Positions 1 through 5,814 of a DNA stretch of 11,628 bases are shown piece by piece (positions within the stretch are counted from its first letter, which is position 1; the number at the start of each line of letters is the position of its first letter). The stretch covers positions 1 to 11,628 of the forward strand of contig CAAEBS010000104.1 of NCBI GenBank assembly GCA_900754175.1. The letters are read 5' to 3'. The stretch comes from Clostridia bacterium. Lineage in GTDB: Bacteria > Bacillota > Clostridia > Oscillospirales > CAG-272. The notes beneath the pieces are model-generated. The model was not told the origin of the DNA, searched no databases, and saw only the letters and a program-made list of their open reading frames with translations. The translations under genes and the position numbers were made by a program.

Positions 1-128
1 CGGAGGGCGACCGCAGGTCGGGATCTCCAATCGTCGAGCGCACAAACCCCTGCGCCACACTCCCACAACGGTAACCCAATCCGTCAACATCCATCCTAAC
101 CCTTGTCCCAAAGTCTTTTGAAAGGGGT
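1..128. other. Non-coding stretch at left edge, no gene seen
   Basis: No open frame with a ribosome-binding site is visible here. The first 28 bases can fold: CGACC at 8-12 pairs with GGTCG at 16-20 around a GCA loop, flanked by GGAG at 2-5 and CTCC at 25-28. This may be the end of a structured or repeated element cut by the window edge. The rest is C-rich and shows nothing I can name. Confidence 0.4.
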
Positions 129-164
129 CCGGGGAAAACTTTTCTGAAGAAAAGTTTTCCCCGG
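129..164. repeat. 17-bp perfect inverted repeat, possible terminator or dispersed palindromic element
   Basis: CCGGGGAAAACTTTTCT (129-145) is exactly complementary to 148-164, leaving a two-base centre; the realistic loop is TGAA at 145-148. It lies 11 bp beyond the stop codon of the minus-strand gene ending at 176, where a terminator is expected. No clean U-run follows on either strand, although the stem itself contains T-tracts. From memory, similar palindromes preceded by AAAGTCTTTTGAAAGGGG recur between genes in gut clostridial genomes, so it may be a dispersed non-autonomous repeat that also stops transcription. Confidence 0.6.
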
Positions 165-175
165 TTCCATCCCCC

Positions 176-628
176 TCACAGATATTGTTTCATGGTAGAA
201 ACGGTTGCTTCTTCAAAGCGGATGATGTCTTTTGCCATAGAAAGCGCCGATTCGGAGCAGGTGGTATTTTCATGTTCCCGGACCTGACGGGTCAGGTCGG
301 TGATACCCATGGTAGCACCCTCGATCACCATTTGCGCCAGGTGGCTGGTTCCGGAATCCACCATGGTGTTCATCGCCATGCCGACCTTTGCCGAAAAGCG
401 TGTGACGGGATTTTCCTCTTTCGGCTTACTGCCGGTGTCGTAGATCATCTTGCCGACCTTGGCGGCATAGCCCTCGTAGCGGTTCAGCTGGGAGGTCAGC
501 TCCTCACGGAAAGCACGGTCGTCCGCACGGTTCATGATGTTGACCAACGAATCCGCACCCATTTTTACGTTTTTATACATCTCGTCCAGCAGGGTTTCTG
601 TCGGACTTTTTTCTTTTGCGCTGTTCAT
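176..628 (-). CDS. Small all-helical protein, ferritin-like/DUF2383-like hypothetical
   Basis: This encodes a 150-residue soluble protein with no signal peptide or membrane segment. The sequence reads as a run of amphipathic helices (LLDEMYKNVKMGADSLVNIM, then LTSQLNRYEGYAAKVGKMIY, then MAMNTMVDSGTSHLAQMVIE, then a C-terminal helix with ALSMAKDIIRFEEATVSTMK), as in a four-helix bundle. It resembles a widespread clostridial hypothetical family with a ferritin-like or DUF2383-like look, but the expected metal-ligand pattern is not clear, so no activity is assigned. The start at 628 is chosen because TCGGAGGCTGAA lies directly upstream; an in-frame ATG at 658 has no ribosome-binding site. It is divergent from the DUF4317 gene. 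I see no convincing sigma-A promoter upstream on this strand. Confidence 0.8.
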   Translation of the reverse strand: MNSAKEKSPTETLLDEMYKNVKMGADSLVNIMNRADDRAFREELTSQLNRYEGYAAKVGKMIYDTGSKPKEENPVTRFSAKVGMAMNTMVDSGTSHLAQMVIEGATMGITDLTRQVREHENTTCSESALSMAKDIIRFEEATVSTMKQYL

Positions 629-653
629 TTCAGCCTCCGATAAAAAAATCAGT

Positions 654-684
654 GACATCCGGTCGCAGTGCCGGATATCCTGTC
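654..684 (-). other. Imperfect hairpin in the leader of the minus-strand gene
   Basis: TCCGG (658-662) pairs with CCGGA (671-675), and GACA (654-657) pairs with TGTC (681-684), with TATCC at 676-680 bulged. It lies about 26 bases upstream of the start codon at 628, within the expected untranslated leader. A role in translation or RNA stability is possible, but nothing in the sequence proves one. Confidence 0.3.
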
Positions 685-727
685 ATATTTTCTTTTATAG
701 TTTTTCCGGCTTTTCTTTTTTCCATAC

Positions 728-756
728 TTGCAAAAAAAGAAAAAATATGGTACAAT
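728..756 (+). promoter_or_regulatory. Sigma-A promoter for the DUF4317 gene
   Basis: The -35 box is TTGCAA at 728-733, followed by a 17-bp spacer and TACAAT at 751-756, with a TGG extension (748-750) that makes an extended -10. The A-rich spacer fits low-GC Gram-positive promoters. Transcription should begin near 763, giving a leader of about 50 bases before the ATG at 813. Confidence 0.75.
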
Positions 757-812
757 AATGGGGTCGCACGCAAGCGACAACGAATGATAACAGACAAAAG
801 TGAGGAATTCTG

Positions 813-1940
813 ATGATTGCAAAGGAAGTTGCGGAGCTTCGCCGTCGCTATCGCTCCGATAAAAGTAATATTAGCCACGTCTGCGGCTGTTTTGTAAACG
901 AAAAAAAGGAGATCATCTCCGAGTTTGACCAAAGCCTCGGAATGCTCAACGAAGAGGACACCGACCAGATGCTCTCCGTGCTGAAAAAAACGCTGTCGGG
1001 TTCGGTCGGAAGAAACCTGCTGGACGTCGAATTTTCTACGCAGCAGGTGACCGACGGGGAAGAATGTCAGCTTTTGCGCCGCCTGCGGGACAGCGAGCTG
1101 AAAGATAAGGAGGCGATCTCCGCTTTGTACGAAAAGATCATTTCTTCCCTGATAATAGAGGGCAATTACCTGATCCTGCTGGCGCATGACCGCTACGACG
1201 TTTTCAATTACGGAGCGGACGGCAAAAAAGAGGAGGACTCCTCGCAGGTGTTTTCCTACTTTCTGTGCAGTATCTGTCCCGTCAAAAGCGGAAAACCGGC
1301 GCTGAGCTATTATCTGCCCGGAAACTGCTTCCGCAGTATCTGCGCTGATACGTTGCTTGCTCCGCCCGAACTGGGTTTCCTTTATCCTGCATTTGACGAC
1401 CGGACGGCAAATATCTATAAAGCGCTGTACTATACCCGAAATATCAGCAACAGCCACGCCGAGCTTGTGGAAGCCCTGTTTTCTTCTCCGCTTCCCATGC
1501 CGGCGGCAGAGCAGAAAGAGACCTTCGGCAGTATCCTGGCGGAGACGATGGAGGAGGATTGCAGTCTGCGTGTGGTGCGCTCGGTGCATAGCCAGCTTTG
1601 CCGGCTGATCGAGGAACATAAGGCGGAAAAATCCGACGAACCGCTGACCATCACCGGCGGGGAAGCGGGAGATATGCTCCGCTACTGCGGCATGACGGAG
1701 GAAAAGATCGAATCCTTTGAGGAAAAATTCAAAGAGGAATTCGGCGAAAACACCGCCGTTCCGCCGGAAAATCTCGCCGACGGAAAACAGCTTCATCTGA
1801 AAACGCCGGACGTTGAGATCAAGGTAAGCGCCGGAAACGGAGACCAGCTGGAAGCCAGAACCATAGACGGCGTTAAGTATATTCTGATCCGTGCCGACGG
1901 CGGCGACGTGGAGGTAAACGGAATTCCGATCCGGATATAA
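813..1940 (+). CDS. DUF4317 family protein
   Basis: This encodes 375 residues that I recognise as the clostridial DUF4317 family. The hallmark stretches are near the N-terminus (EVAELRRRYR, then HVCGCFVNEKKEIISEF), followed by KKTLSGSVGRNLLDVEF, EGNYLILLAHDRYDVF, a cysteine-containing FLCSICPVK, and GFLYPAFDDRTANIYKALYY near residue 200. It has no signal peptide or transmembrane helix and is predicted cytoplasmic. The acidic C-terminal third is less conserved. Biochemical function is unknown. The ATG at 813 is preceded by GAGGAATTCTG. The gene looks monocistronic: it has its own promoter at 728-756 and an intrinsic terminator 17 bp after the stop. Confidence 0.9.
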   Translation: MIAKEVAELRRRYRSDKSNISHVCGCFVNEKKEIISEFDQSLGMLNEEDTDQMLSVLKKTLSGSVGRNLLDVEFSTQQVTDGEECQLLRRLRDSELKDKEAISALYEKIISSLIIEGNYLILLAHDRYDVFNYGADGKKEEDSSQVFSYFLCSICPVKSGKPALSYYLPGNCFRSICADTLLAPPELGFLYPAFDDRTANIYKALYYTRNISNSHAELVEALFSSPLPMPAAEQKETFGSILAETMEEDCSLRVVRSVHSQLCRLIEEHKAEKSDEPLTITGGEAGDMLRYCGMTEEKIESFEEKFKEEFGENTAVPPENLADGKQLHLKTPDVEIKVSAGNGDQLEARTIDGVKYILIRADGGDVEVNGIPIRI

Positions 1941-1957
1941 GTCGGAGCAAAAGAGAA

Positions 1958-1993
1958 GGGGACATCGTAGGCTTACGATGTCCCCGCTTTTTT
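1958..1993 (+). terminator. Strong intrinsic terminator between convergent genes
   Basis: GGGGACATCGTA (1958-1969) is perfectly complementary to TACGATGTCCCC (1974-1985) around a GGCT loop, followed by GC and six Ts (1988-1993). It terminates the DUF4317 transcript. On the opposite strand the stem is followed by TTCTCTTTT, so it may also stop spoVT transcription. The T-run overlaps the last base of the spoVT stop codon. Confidence 0.93.
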
Positions 1994-2550
1994 CAGCTCT
2001 CCATCTGTCTGCCTAAAAATCCGGCGGCAGTCAGCACAAGCTTGCTTTCAAGATCGCCGGCAGGCATTTCCCGTGTGCGCTCTCCCGTGCTTTCGGCAAG
2101 CGAGACCACGCAACCGATGATGTCGCCCTCGCTGAGGATCGGCATGGCACAGCTGACGTAGTGGGAGGATACGCCGGAAACGGCGGCAAGCTTTTCGCCG
2201 CCCTCCCGGTGGACGTACAGATTTCTGCCTTCGATAATCTTTTCCAGCTCTTCGGATAAGGGTTTTTCGGCATATTCTTTCCGGGAAACGCCGGAGCAGG
2301 CAATTACGGCGTCCCGGTCGGTGATCACCACGCACAGATTGCAGGTTTTGTGCAGCGTTTCGGCATACTGGGCGGCAAAGGACGCCAGTTCTCCGATAGG
2401 TGAGTATTTTTTAAAGATGACTTCTCCTTCACGGTCGGTATAGATTTCAAGCGGGTCGCCCTCCCGGATCCGCATGGTTCTCCTGATCTCTTTCGGGATC
2501 ACCACACGCCCCAGGTCGTCGATCCGTCTGACAATTCCTGTTGCTTTCAT
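1993..2550 (-). CDS. spoVT: Stage V sporulation protein T, AbrB-type regulator
   Basis: This encodes 185 residues, close to the 178 of Bacillus subtilis SpoVT. Residues 1-50 are the swapped-hairpin AbrB DNA-binding domain, with the family signature GIVRRIDDLGRVVIPKEIRR and then GDPLEIYTDREGEVIFKKY. Residues 55-182 form a GAF-like sensory domain (CNLCVVITDRDAVIACSG, then CAMPILSEGDIIGCVV). The family controls forespore gene expression late in sporulation, usually in the sigma-G regulon, so this organism probably makes endospores. The start at 2550 is fixed by GGAGG at 2556-2560 with a 5-base spacer; the TTG at 2562 would overlap that site. It converges on the DUF4317 gene. Confidence 0.95.
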   Translation of the reverse strand: MKATGIVRRIDDLGRVVIPKEIRRTMRIREGDPLEIYTDREGEVIFKKYSPIGELASFAAQYAETLHKTCNLCVVITDRDAVIACSGVSRKEYAEKPLSEELEKIIEGRNLYVHREGGEKLAAVSGVSSHYVSCAMPILSEGDIIGCVVSLAESTGERTREMPAGDLESKLVLTAAGFLGRQMES

Positions 2551-2585
2551 ACAAGCCTCCAATGGTAAATTGTTTGGTTTACTCC

Positions 2586-2615
2586 TATTATTGGTTGCGT
2601 GACGGCATTTTATCC
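2586..2615 (-). promoter_or_regulatory. Candidate sigma-G promoter for spoVT
   Basis: Read on the minus strand, GGATA (2611-2615) is followed after 18 bp by AATAATA (2586-2592). The forespore sigma-G pattern is roughly GNATR, 17-18 bp, CATNNTA. The -10 matches except at its first base, and the position gives a leader of about 30 bases. No good sigma-A boxes are visible in the same interval. The call is by eye and uncertain. Confidence 0.4.
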
Positions 2616-2733
2616 CTGCAAAAGCCGAAAATGAAAGGAAAGAATTGTATTTTGAGGAGAAAATATACTGCTTTTATTAAGGGAAGGCGTGGAGGATCTT
2701 TATTAGATTGTACGAAAATACTACATAAATTAT

Positions 2734-2772
2734 AAAAATCCCACTCCGACGGCTGTACGGAGTGGGATTTTT
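2734..2772 (-). terminator. Bidirectional intrinsic terminator after the DeoR-type gene
   Basis: ATCCCACTCCG (2738-2748) pairs with CGGAGTGGGAT (2758-2768) around a nine-base loop, flanked by an A-run on the left and a T-run on the right, so each strand has a U-tract. It lies 32 bp beyond the stop of the minus-strand regulator and separates it from spoVT. Confidence 0.92.
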
Positions 2773-2804
2773 GCGTGAAAGTTATTTTATTGTGCAGGGA
2801 AGTA

Positions 2805-3599
2805 TCAGACGCTTTGAGCGTTGGCAAGGAACAGCTCGGTGTCAAATGCGTCGATTGCTTTTTTGATCGGCTGGTCAATGGGATTTTCATTATCGGTAAT
2901 GATGGTGGAGATATCCTGGAAGCCGGAAATGTGATAAAAGCTTTGCTTGCAGAACTTTTCGCTGTCCGCCAGCAGGTAAACACTTTTGGAGTTCTGCATC
3001 AGGGCGGAGGTCAGAAGTCCGTCGTTTTCGTCCCAGGCGGAGATCCCGTCCTCCGACACGGCGGTACAGCTGATAAACGCCTTATCCAGGCGGAAGGACT
3101 GGAGCTGTGCCAGCGTCATACTGCCGTAGACGGTATGCGTTTTCGGGTTTACGGTGCCGCTGAGGAGAATGACGTCACCGGTGAAGTCGCCGCAGGCGAT
3201 CTTGCGGACGAGGATTGTGGCGACCGGGATTGAGTAGGTGATGATCTTCAGATTCCGGACGTGGAAAATTGCCTTGGCAAAATTTTCGGTCGTGGTGCCG
3301 GAGTCGATAGCGACGGTATCGTTGTCCGAAAGAAAGCGTGTGGCATAATTTCCTATTTTTTGTTTCAGGTAGGCGTTCTGTACCTTACGGGTGGAGTATT
3401 CCTCATCCCGGTAGGTTTGGCGGACGGCGACCACGCCGCCGTGAACCTTGCGTATATTCTTTTCGTCGGCGATCAGATTCAGGTCCCGCCGGATGGTTTC
3501 GCAGGAAACGTTGAACATCCGGGCAAGCTCTGAAATGTCAGCCTTTCCGTTCCGGTAGATCCATTCGGATATTTCGTGCCGTCTTTCTACGGAGAGCAT
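2805..3599 (-). CDS. DeoR/GlpR-family transcriptional regulator
   Basis: This encodes 264 residues, the normal length for the family. Residues 4-57 are the DeoR helix-turn-helix, with the recognition-helix signature VSCETIRRDLNLI and the following RKVHGGVVA. Residues 75-235 are the DeoRC effector domain with an isomerase-like fold, showing DSGTTTENFA (99-108), LDKAFIS and YLLADSEKF. Members usually repress sugar or nucleoside catabolic operons and respond to phosphorylated intermediates. AAGGAGGAG precedes the ATG at 3599. The gene is divergent from the secreted beta-helix gene, and the shared intergenic region holds repeated A-rich boxes over both promoters. It therefore probably represses the plus-strand run and perhaps itself. 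The effector cannot be read from the sequence. Confidence 0.93.
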   Translation of the reverse strand: MLSVERRHEISEWIYRNGKADISELARMFNVSCETIRRDLNLIADEKNIRKVHGGVVAVRQTYRDEEYSTRKVQNAYLKQKIGNYATRFLSDNDTVAIDSGTTTENFAKAIFHVRNLKIITYSIPVATILVRKIACGDFTGDVILLSGTVNPKTHTVYGSMTLAQLQSFRLDKAFISCTAVSEDGISAWDENDGLLTSALMQNSKSVYLLADSEKFCKQSFYHISGFQDISTIITDNENPIDQPIKKAIDAFDTELFLANAQSV

Positions 3600-3673
3600 A
3601 TAATCTCCTCCTTCTTCCTTCTCATCGGTATATTGGCATTGCCGCCAAGCTACGGAAAATTTTCCTTTTTAAC

Positions 3674-3702
3674 ATTATAGCACAATTTTTTGTATTTGAC
3701 AA
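3674..3702 (-). promoter_or_regulatory. Sigma-A promoter for the DeoR-type regulator
   Basis: On the minus strand TTGTCA (3697-3702) is followed by 17 bp and a perfect TATAAT (3674-3679), preceded by TGC, an extended -10. Predicted initiation near 3667 leaves a leader of about 68 bases. Operator-like site 1 (3709-3733) starts 7 bp upstream of this -35. Confidence 0.85.
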
Positions 3703-3708
3703 GAGGTT

Positions 3709-3733
3709 TCACAAAAAACCACAAAAAATGTGG
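3709..3733. promoter_or_regulatory. Putative DeoR operator, site 1
   Basis: TCACAAAAAACCACA (3709-3723) is an inverted 14-of-15 copy of site 2. It contains a 10-bp-spaced direct repeat of ACAAAAAA (3711-3718 and 3721-3728) and overlaps a small palindrome, CCACA at 3719-3723 with TGTGG at 3729-3733. A-rich tandem half-sites are usual for Firmicutes DeoR-family repressors. It lies between the two divergent promoters, next to the -35 of the regulator gene. Binding by the adjacent regulator is inferred. Confidence 0.6.
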
Positions 3734-3752
3734 ATATTTTTTCTTTACGGTA

Positions 3753-3781
3753 TTGACAATTGTGGTGTTTTGTGATATCCT
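3753..3781 (+). promoter_or_regulatory. Sigma-A promoter of the plus-strand gene run, with operator in the spacer
   Basis: A perfect -35 TTGACA (3753-3758) is followed by 17 bp and TATCCT (3776-3781), with a TGA extension at 3773-3775. Initiation is expected near 3788. Operator-like site 2 (3761-3775, TGTGGTGTTTTGTGA) fills the spacer, so a bound repressor would block polymerase directly. The imperfect -10 fits a promoter that is regulated. Confidence 0.8.
3761..3775. promoter_or_regulatory. Putative DeoR operator, site 2
   Basis: The reverse complement, TCACAAAACACCACA, matches site 1 at 14 of 15 positions in opposite orientation. Centre-to-centre distance to site 1 is 52 bp, about five helical turns, compatible with cooperative binding or looping. 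The site sits between the -35 and -10 of the plus-strand promoter. Confidence 0.62.
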
Positions 3782-3787
3782 TATGAT

Positions 3788-3932
3788 AAGTAAATAGGTG
3801 AAACCTAAAAAAACAAAAGGGGAAAAGCCTAAAAAAACTGAGTGTTTTATACGAAAAGGAGGGAAAAACGGGAAAAAACATTGTTTTCGGCGTTCCACAA
3901 AACCACATTTTTTGATTATTTTTGGAGGAGTT
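3788..3932 (+). other. A-rich 5' leader with internal repeats
   Basis: This untranslated leader of about 145 bases holds an 11-bp direct repeat CCTAAAAAAAC (3804-3814 and 3828-3838), a small AGGTGAAACCT palindrome (3796-3806), and a partial operator-like box CCACAAAACCACA (3895-3907) that lacks two bases relative to sites 1 and 2. AAGGAGGG near 3856-3863 resembles a ribosome-binding site but is not followed by a usable start. I found no known riboswitch. Confidence 0.4.
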
Positions 3933-4604
3933 ATGAAAAAACAAGTTTTCAGTTTTCTGCTTGCACTGGTATTGGTCGTAATGATGATCCCCCTGACGGT
4001 TTCCGCCGCCGACACGGACGTGGCGAAAATCGGCAATGTCAGTTACGCCTCGCTGGCAGATGCAATCAATGCGGCAACCGACGGACAGACAGTTGAAGTC
4101 TTGAAAGACTGCGATCTGGCAGGCGTTACCATTTCCAAGAACATCACCGTAAAAGCTACTGAGGGACTTGCGGCAAGACCTAAAATTGCTGCAAGCGCTT
4201 CGATCGTTCCGGGTGAAAATTCAACTATAACTTTTGAAGGAATTGAAGTTGATTCTACTAAAAATGCGTTTGATATACAAACGGCTACAAATCTGACCTT
4301 AAAAAACTGCAAGGTTGATACAGTCGGATGGTATTGCTTGTTTATTAACTCTCACGACGTTGTTGTCAACATTATAGGTGGAGAGTATCGGTGCGATTAT
4401 AGTGTAATTTTCTTCGGAGCGGCAATGCCCAAGACGGATGCTAAGATTATTGTAAATATTACTGGCGGTGCAGAGTTGACACAATATGCTCACGCAAATG
4501 GTCAGTATGCAGTAATCAGCAACAACAATGGTAAGTCGAATGTAGAAATCAACGTGGAGAATTCTACTTTGGCGGTGCTTGCTCCTGCTGGCGCTCCAGA
4601 GTGA
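3933..4604 (+). CDS. Secreted parallel beta-helix protein, 5' part ending at an in-frame TGA
   Basis: The ATG at 3933 follows TTGGAGGAGTT and encodes 223 residues up to TGA at 4602. A Sec signal peptide spans residues 1 to about 25 (KKQ, hydrophobic core LLALVLVVMMIPL, then VSAA). It is followed by a typical beta-helix entry segment, YASLADAINAATDGQTVEVL, and repeats rich in I, V, N and T (GWYCLFI, YSVIFFG, QYAVISNNN). Such repeats form right-handed parallel beta-helices in secreted polymer-binding or adhesin-like proteins of Firmicutes; no catalytic residues are identifiable. The same frame stays open and homologous in style from 4605 to 5558, so the TGA truncates a roughly 541-codon gene. 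Codon use turns AT-rich (ATA, TTA, ACT, GGT) after about 4140. This is the first gene after the DeoR-regulated promoter. Confidence 0.85.
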   Translation: MKKQVFSFLLALVLVVMMIPLTVSAADTDVAKIGNVSYASLADAINAATDGQTVEVLKDCDLAGVTISKNITVKATEGLAARPKIAASASIVPGENSTITFEGIEVDSTKNAFDIQTATNLTLKNCKVDTVGWYCLFINSHDVVVNIIGGEYRCDYSVIFFGAAMPKTDAKIIVNITGGAELTQYAHANGQYAVISNNNGKSNVEINVENSTLAVLAPAGAPE

Positions 4605-5558
4605 GCCTGCATAAAAATCGGTGGGCTTAACGAAGAGCCAAATTCGGCAACAAACAATGTAGTAAATATAAAAAACAGTGTTTTGAAAAGCGATGTACAG
4701 TATTGCATTTATATCAAAAGAACTGCCAAAACCGACGTTACCATTGAAAACAGCCAGCTTATTCTTGAAAATTCGACGGCGGCTACCGCAGGCTCCTGTG
4801 TAAAGGTGGACGGCTCCACCGAGAACGTGACCCTGACGGTCAAGGGCGACAACAGCAAGCTGAACAGCAAATCGCAGTATTGCATTTACTTCAACGGCTC
4901 GAAAAATGCTGTTATCAATCTTGACGGCGGCAAGCTTATCGTGGTGGAAACGGGCATCACCAGCGCCTGGGCGGTTTCTACGTACAATACGCCTGCGGAT
5001 GCTCCCGCTACGGTAAACGTCAACGGCAGTGAGATCGACACCGCCAAGGTTTCTTTGAGCCTTGACGGCAGCACCAAGCTCAACGTGACTGCCGGCAATA
5101 TCCACGAGGAGAAATCCATTTTGTACACGAACGGCACCCAGCAGACGGCAAAGGGTCACCCCTTTACCGGCACGCAGTATGTGCAGTTGCTCAAGGGAAC
5201 CACCAAGGATTCCGAAAGCACCAACGTCCGCTTTGCTATGCAGGTTCCCACAGAGGGCTACGCAAAATACGGTTATCTGGTATCCGTCAACAACAAGATC
5301 CTGTTCTTCGGACTTGCCAACGGCGAAAAGATCCGCTTCACCGAAACGACGACCCTCTTCAGCTCTATTTACGCCAACGGCGAAAAGATCGGTTCGAACG
5401 TTGAGGGGCAGAGCTGGCTGGCGCTGGGCATTGACGGCGTTCTCAAGGCGGATTTCGACACCGAGATCCGGATTCGTCCGTATGCGATCGACGCCTCCGG
5501 CAAAATTATTCTGGGCGAAACCTACGCCTTTACGGTAAGCAATCTGCTGAACCGATAA
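4605..5558 (+). pseudogene. 3' continuation of the beta-helix gene beyond the premature stop
   Basis: This is in the same frame as the upstream part, with no start codon that has a ribosome-binding site; the TTG at 4683 has none. Beta-helix repeats continue (ACIKIGG, QYCIYIKR, AGSCVKVDG, QYCIYFNG). A 14-base exact repeat CAGTATTGCATTTA (4698-4711 and 4875-4888) encodes the QYCIY motif. From about 5190 a separate C-terminal domain of roughly 120 residues follows (NVRFAMQVP, KYGYLVSVNNK, SSIYANGEK, IRIRPYAIDASGKIILGETY), a module I have seen at the ends of other clostridial secreted proteins. There is no LPXTG or S-layer anchor. The part may be untranslated (a broken gene), made by readthrough, or intact if the TGA is a sequence error. 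Flanks are GC-rich and otherwise undamaged. Confidence 0.7.
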
Positions 5559-5570
5559 GGAGGCAGAGAA

Positions 5571-5696
5571 ATGAAGATTTACCGGACGCCCGATTTTGAA
5601 TGCCGCAGACTTCTGACGGCAGACGTTCTGACCACTTCCGCCGACCTGTTTGACCTGGACGACGATTTGGTGCTTCAGTGGGAAGAACTGAAGTAA
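5571..5696 (+). CDS. 41-residue acidic peptide with an ADVLTTS motif
   Basis: The ATG at 5571 has a near-perfect TAAGGAGG upstream, which overlaps the stop codon of the beta-helix gene, so translation is strongly supported. The peptide begins MKIYRTPDFE, has ADVLTTS in the middle and an acidic second half (DLFDLDDD) ending WEELK. It has no signal peptide and no membrane segment, and one cysteine at position 11. From memory, short clostridial proteins with a Y-x-x-P-(D/E) start, a (A/E)DV(L/I)TTS core and a variable tail are common and unnamed; some resemble RiPP precursors in layout. No maturation enzyme is visible in this window. Co-transcribed with the genes on either side, 12 bp after the preceding frame. 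Confidence 0.75.
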   Translation: MKIYRTPDFECRRLLTADVLTTSADLFDLDDDLVLQWEELK

Positions 5697-5723
5697 GACT
5701 GCACCGGCGAAAAAACAAAATCT

Positions 5724-5787
5724 CCGCCGCATCCGAGCCTTCTGAAAAAGGGATGGGAAGTGCGGCGGCGACCGTGAGGCGCTTCCC
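5724..5787 (+). other. GC-rich leader segment with two competing stems
   Basis: CCGCCGCA (5724-5731) is complementary to TGCGGCGG (5761-5768). Alternatively GGGAAGTGC (5755-5763) pairs with GCGCTTCCC (5779-5787), with one G-U pair. The two stems share bases and cannot form together. TGCGGCGG occurs again at 5811-5818 and 5845-5852, offering further partners. Together with the pseudoknot downstream this fills the 209-base gap before the solute-binding protein gene, in which I see no coding sequence. Confidence 0.4.
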
Positions 5788-5814
5788 CCAAGACCTTCCG
5801 GTTGCCACCCTGCG

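Noticed and set aside
630..1796. Minus-strand frame antisense to the DUF4317 gene
   Set aside because: The plus-strand product matches a known family with its own promoter and terminator.
2541..2735. 64-codon plus-strand frame between spoVT and the terminator
   Set aside because: No ribosome-binding site, overlaps the spoVT start and its likely promoter, and no recognisable features in the product.
3798..3932. GTG start at 3798 giving the beta-helix protein a 45-residue lysine-rich extension
   Set aside because: The extension would precede and spoil the signal peptide, and the ATG at 3933 has a strong GGAGGAG site.
4602..4604. TGA read as tryptophan or selenocysteine
   Set aside because: Trp uses TGG in the same gene, TGA terminates spoVT, the EEP lipoprotein and the small lipoprotein, and no SECIS-like hairpin or redox motif is evident around the codon.
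4683..5558. Independent gene starting at TTG 4683
   Set aside because: There is no ribosome-binding site and no signal peptide, and beta-helix repeats continue from the upstream frame without a break, so it is a continuation.
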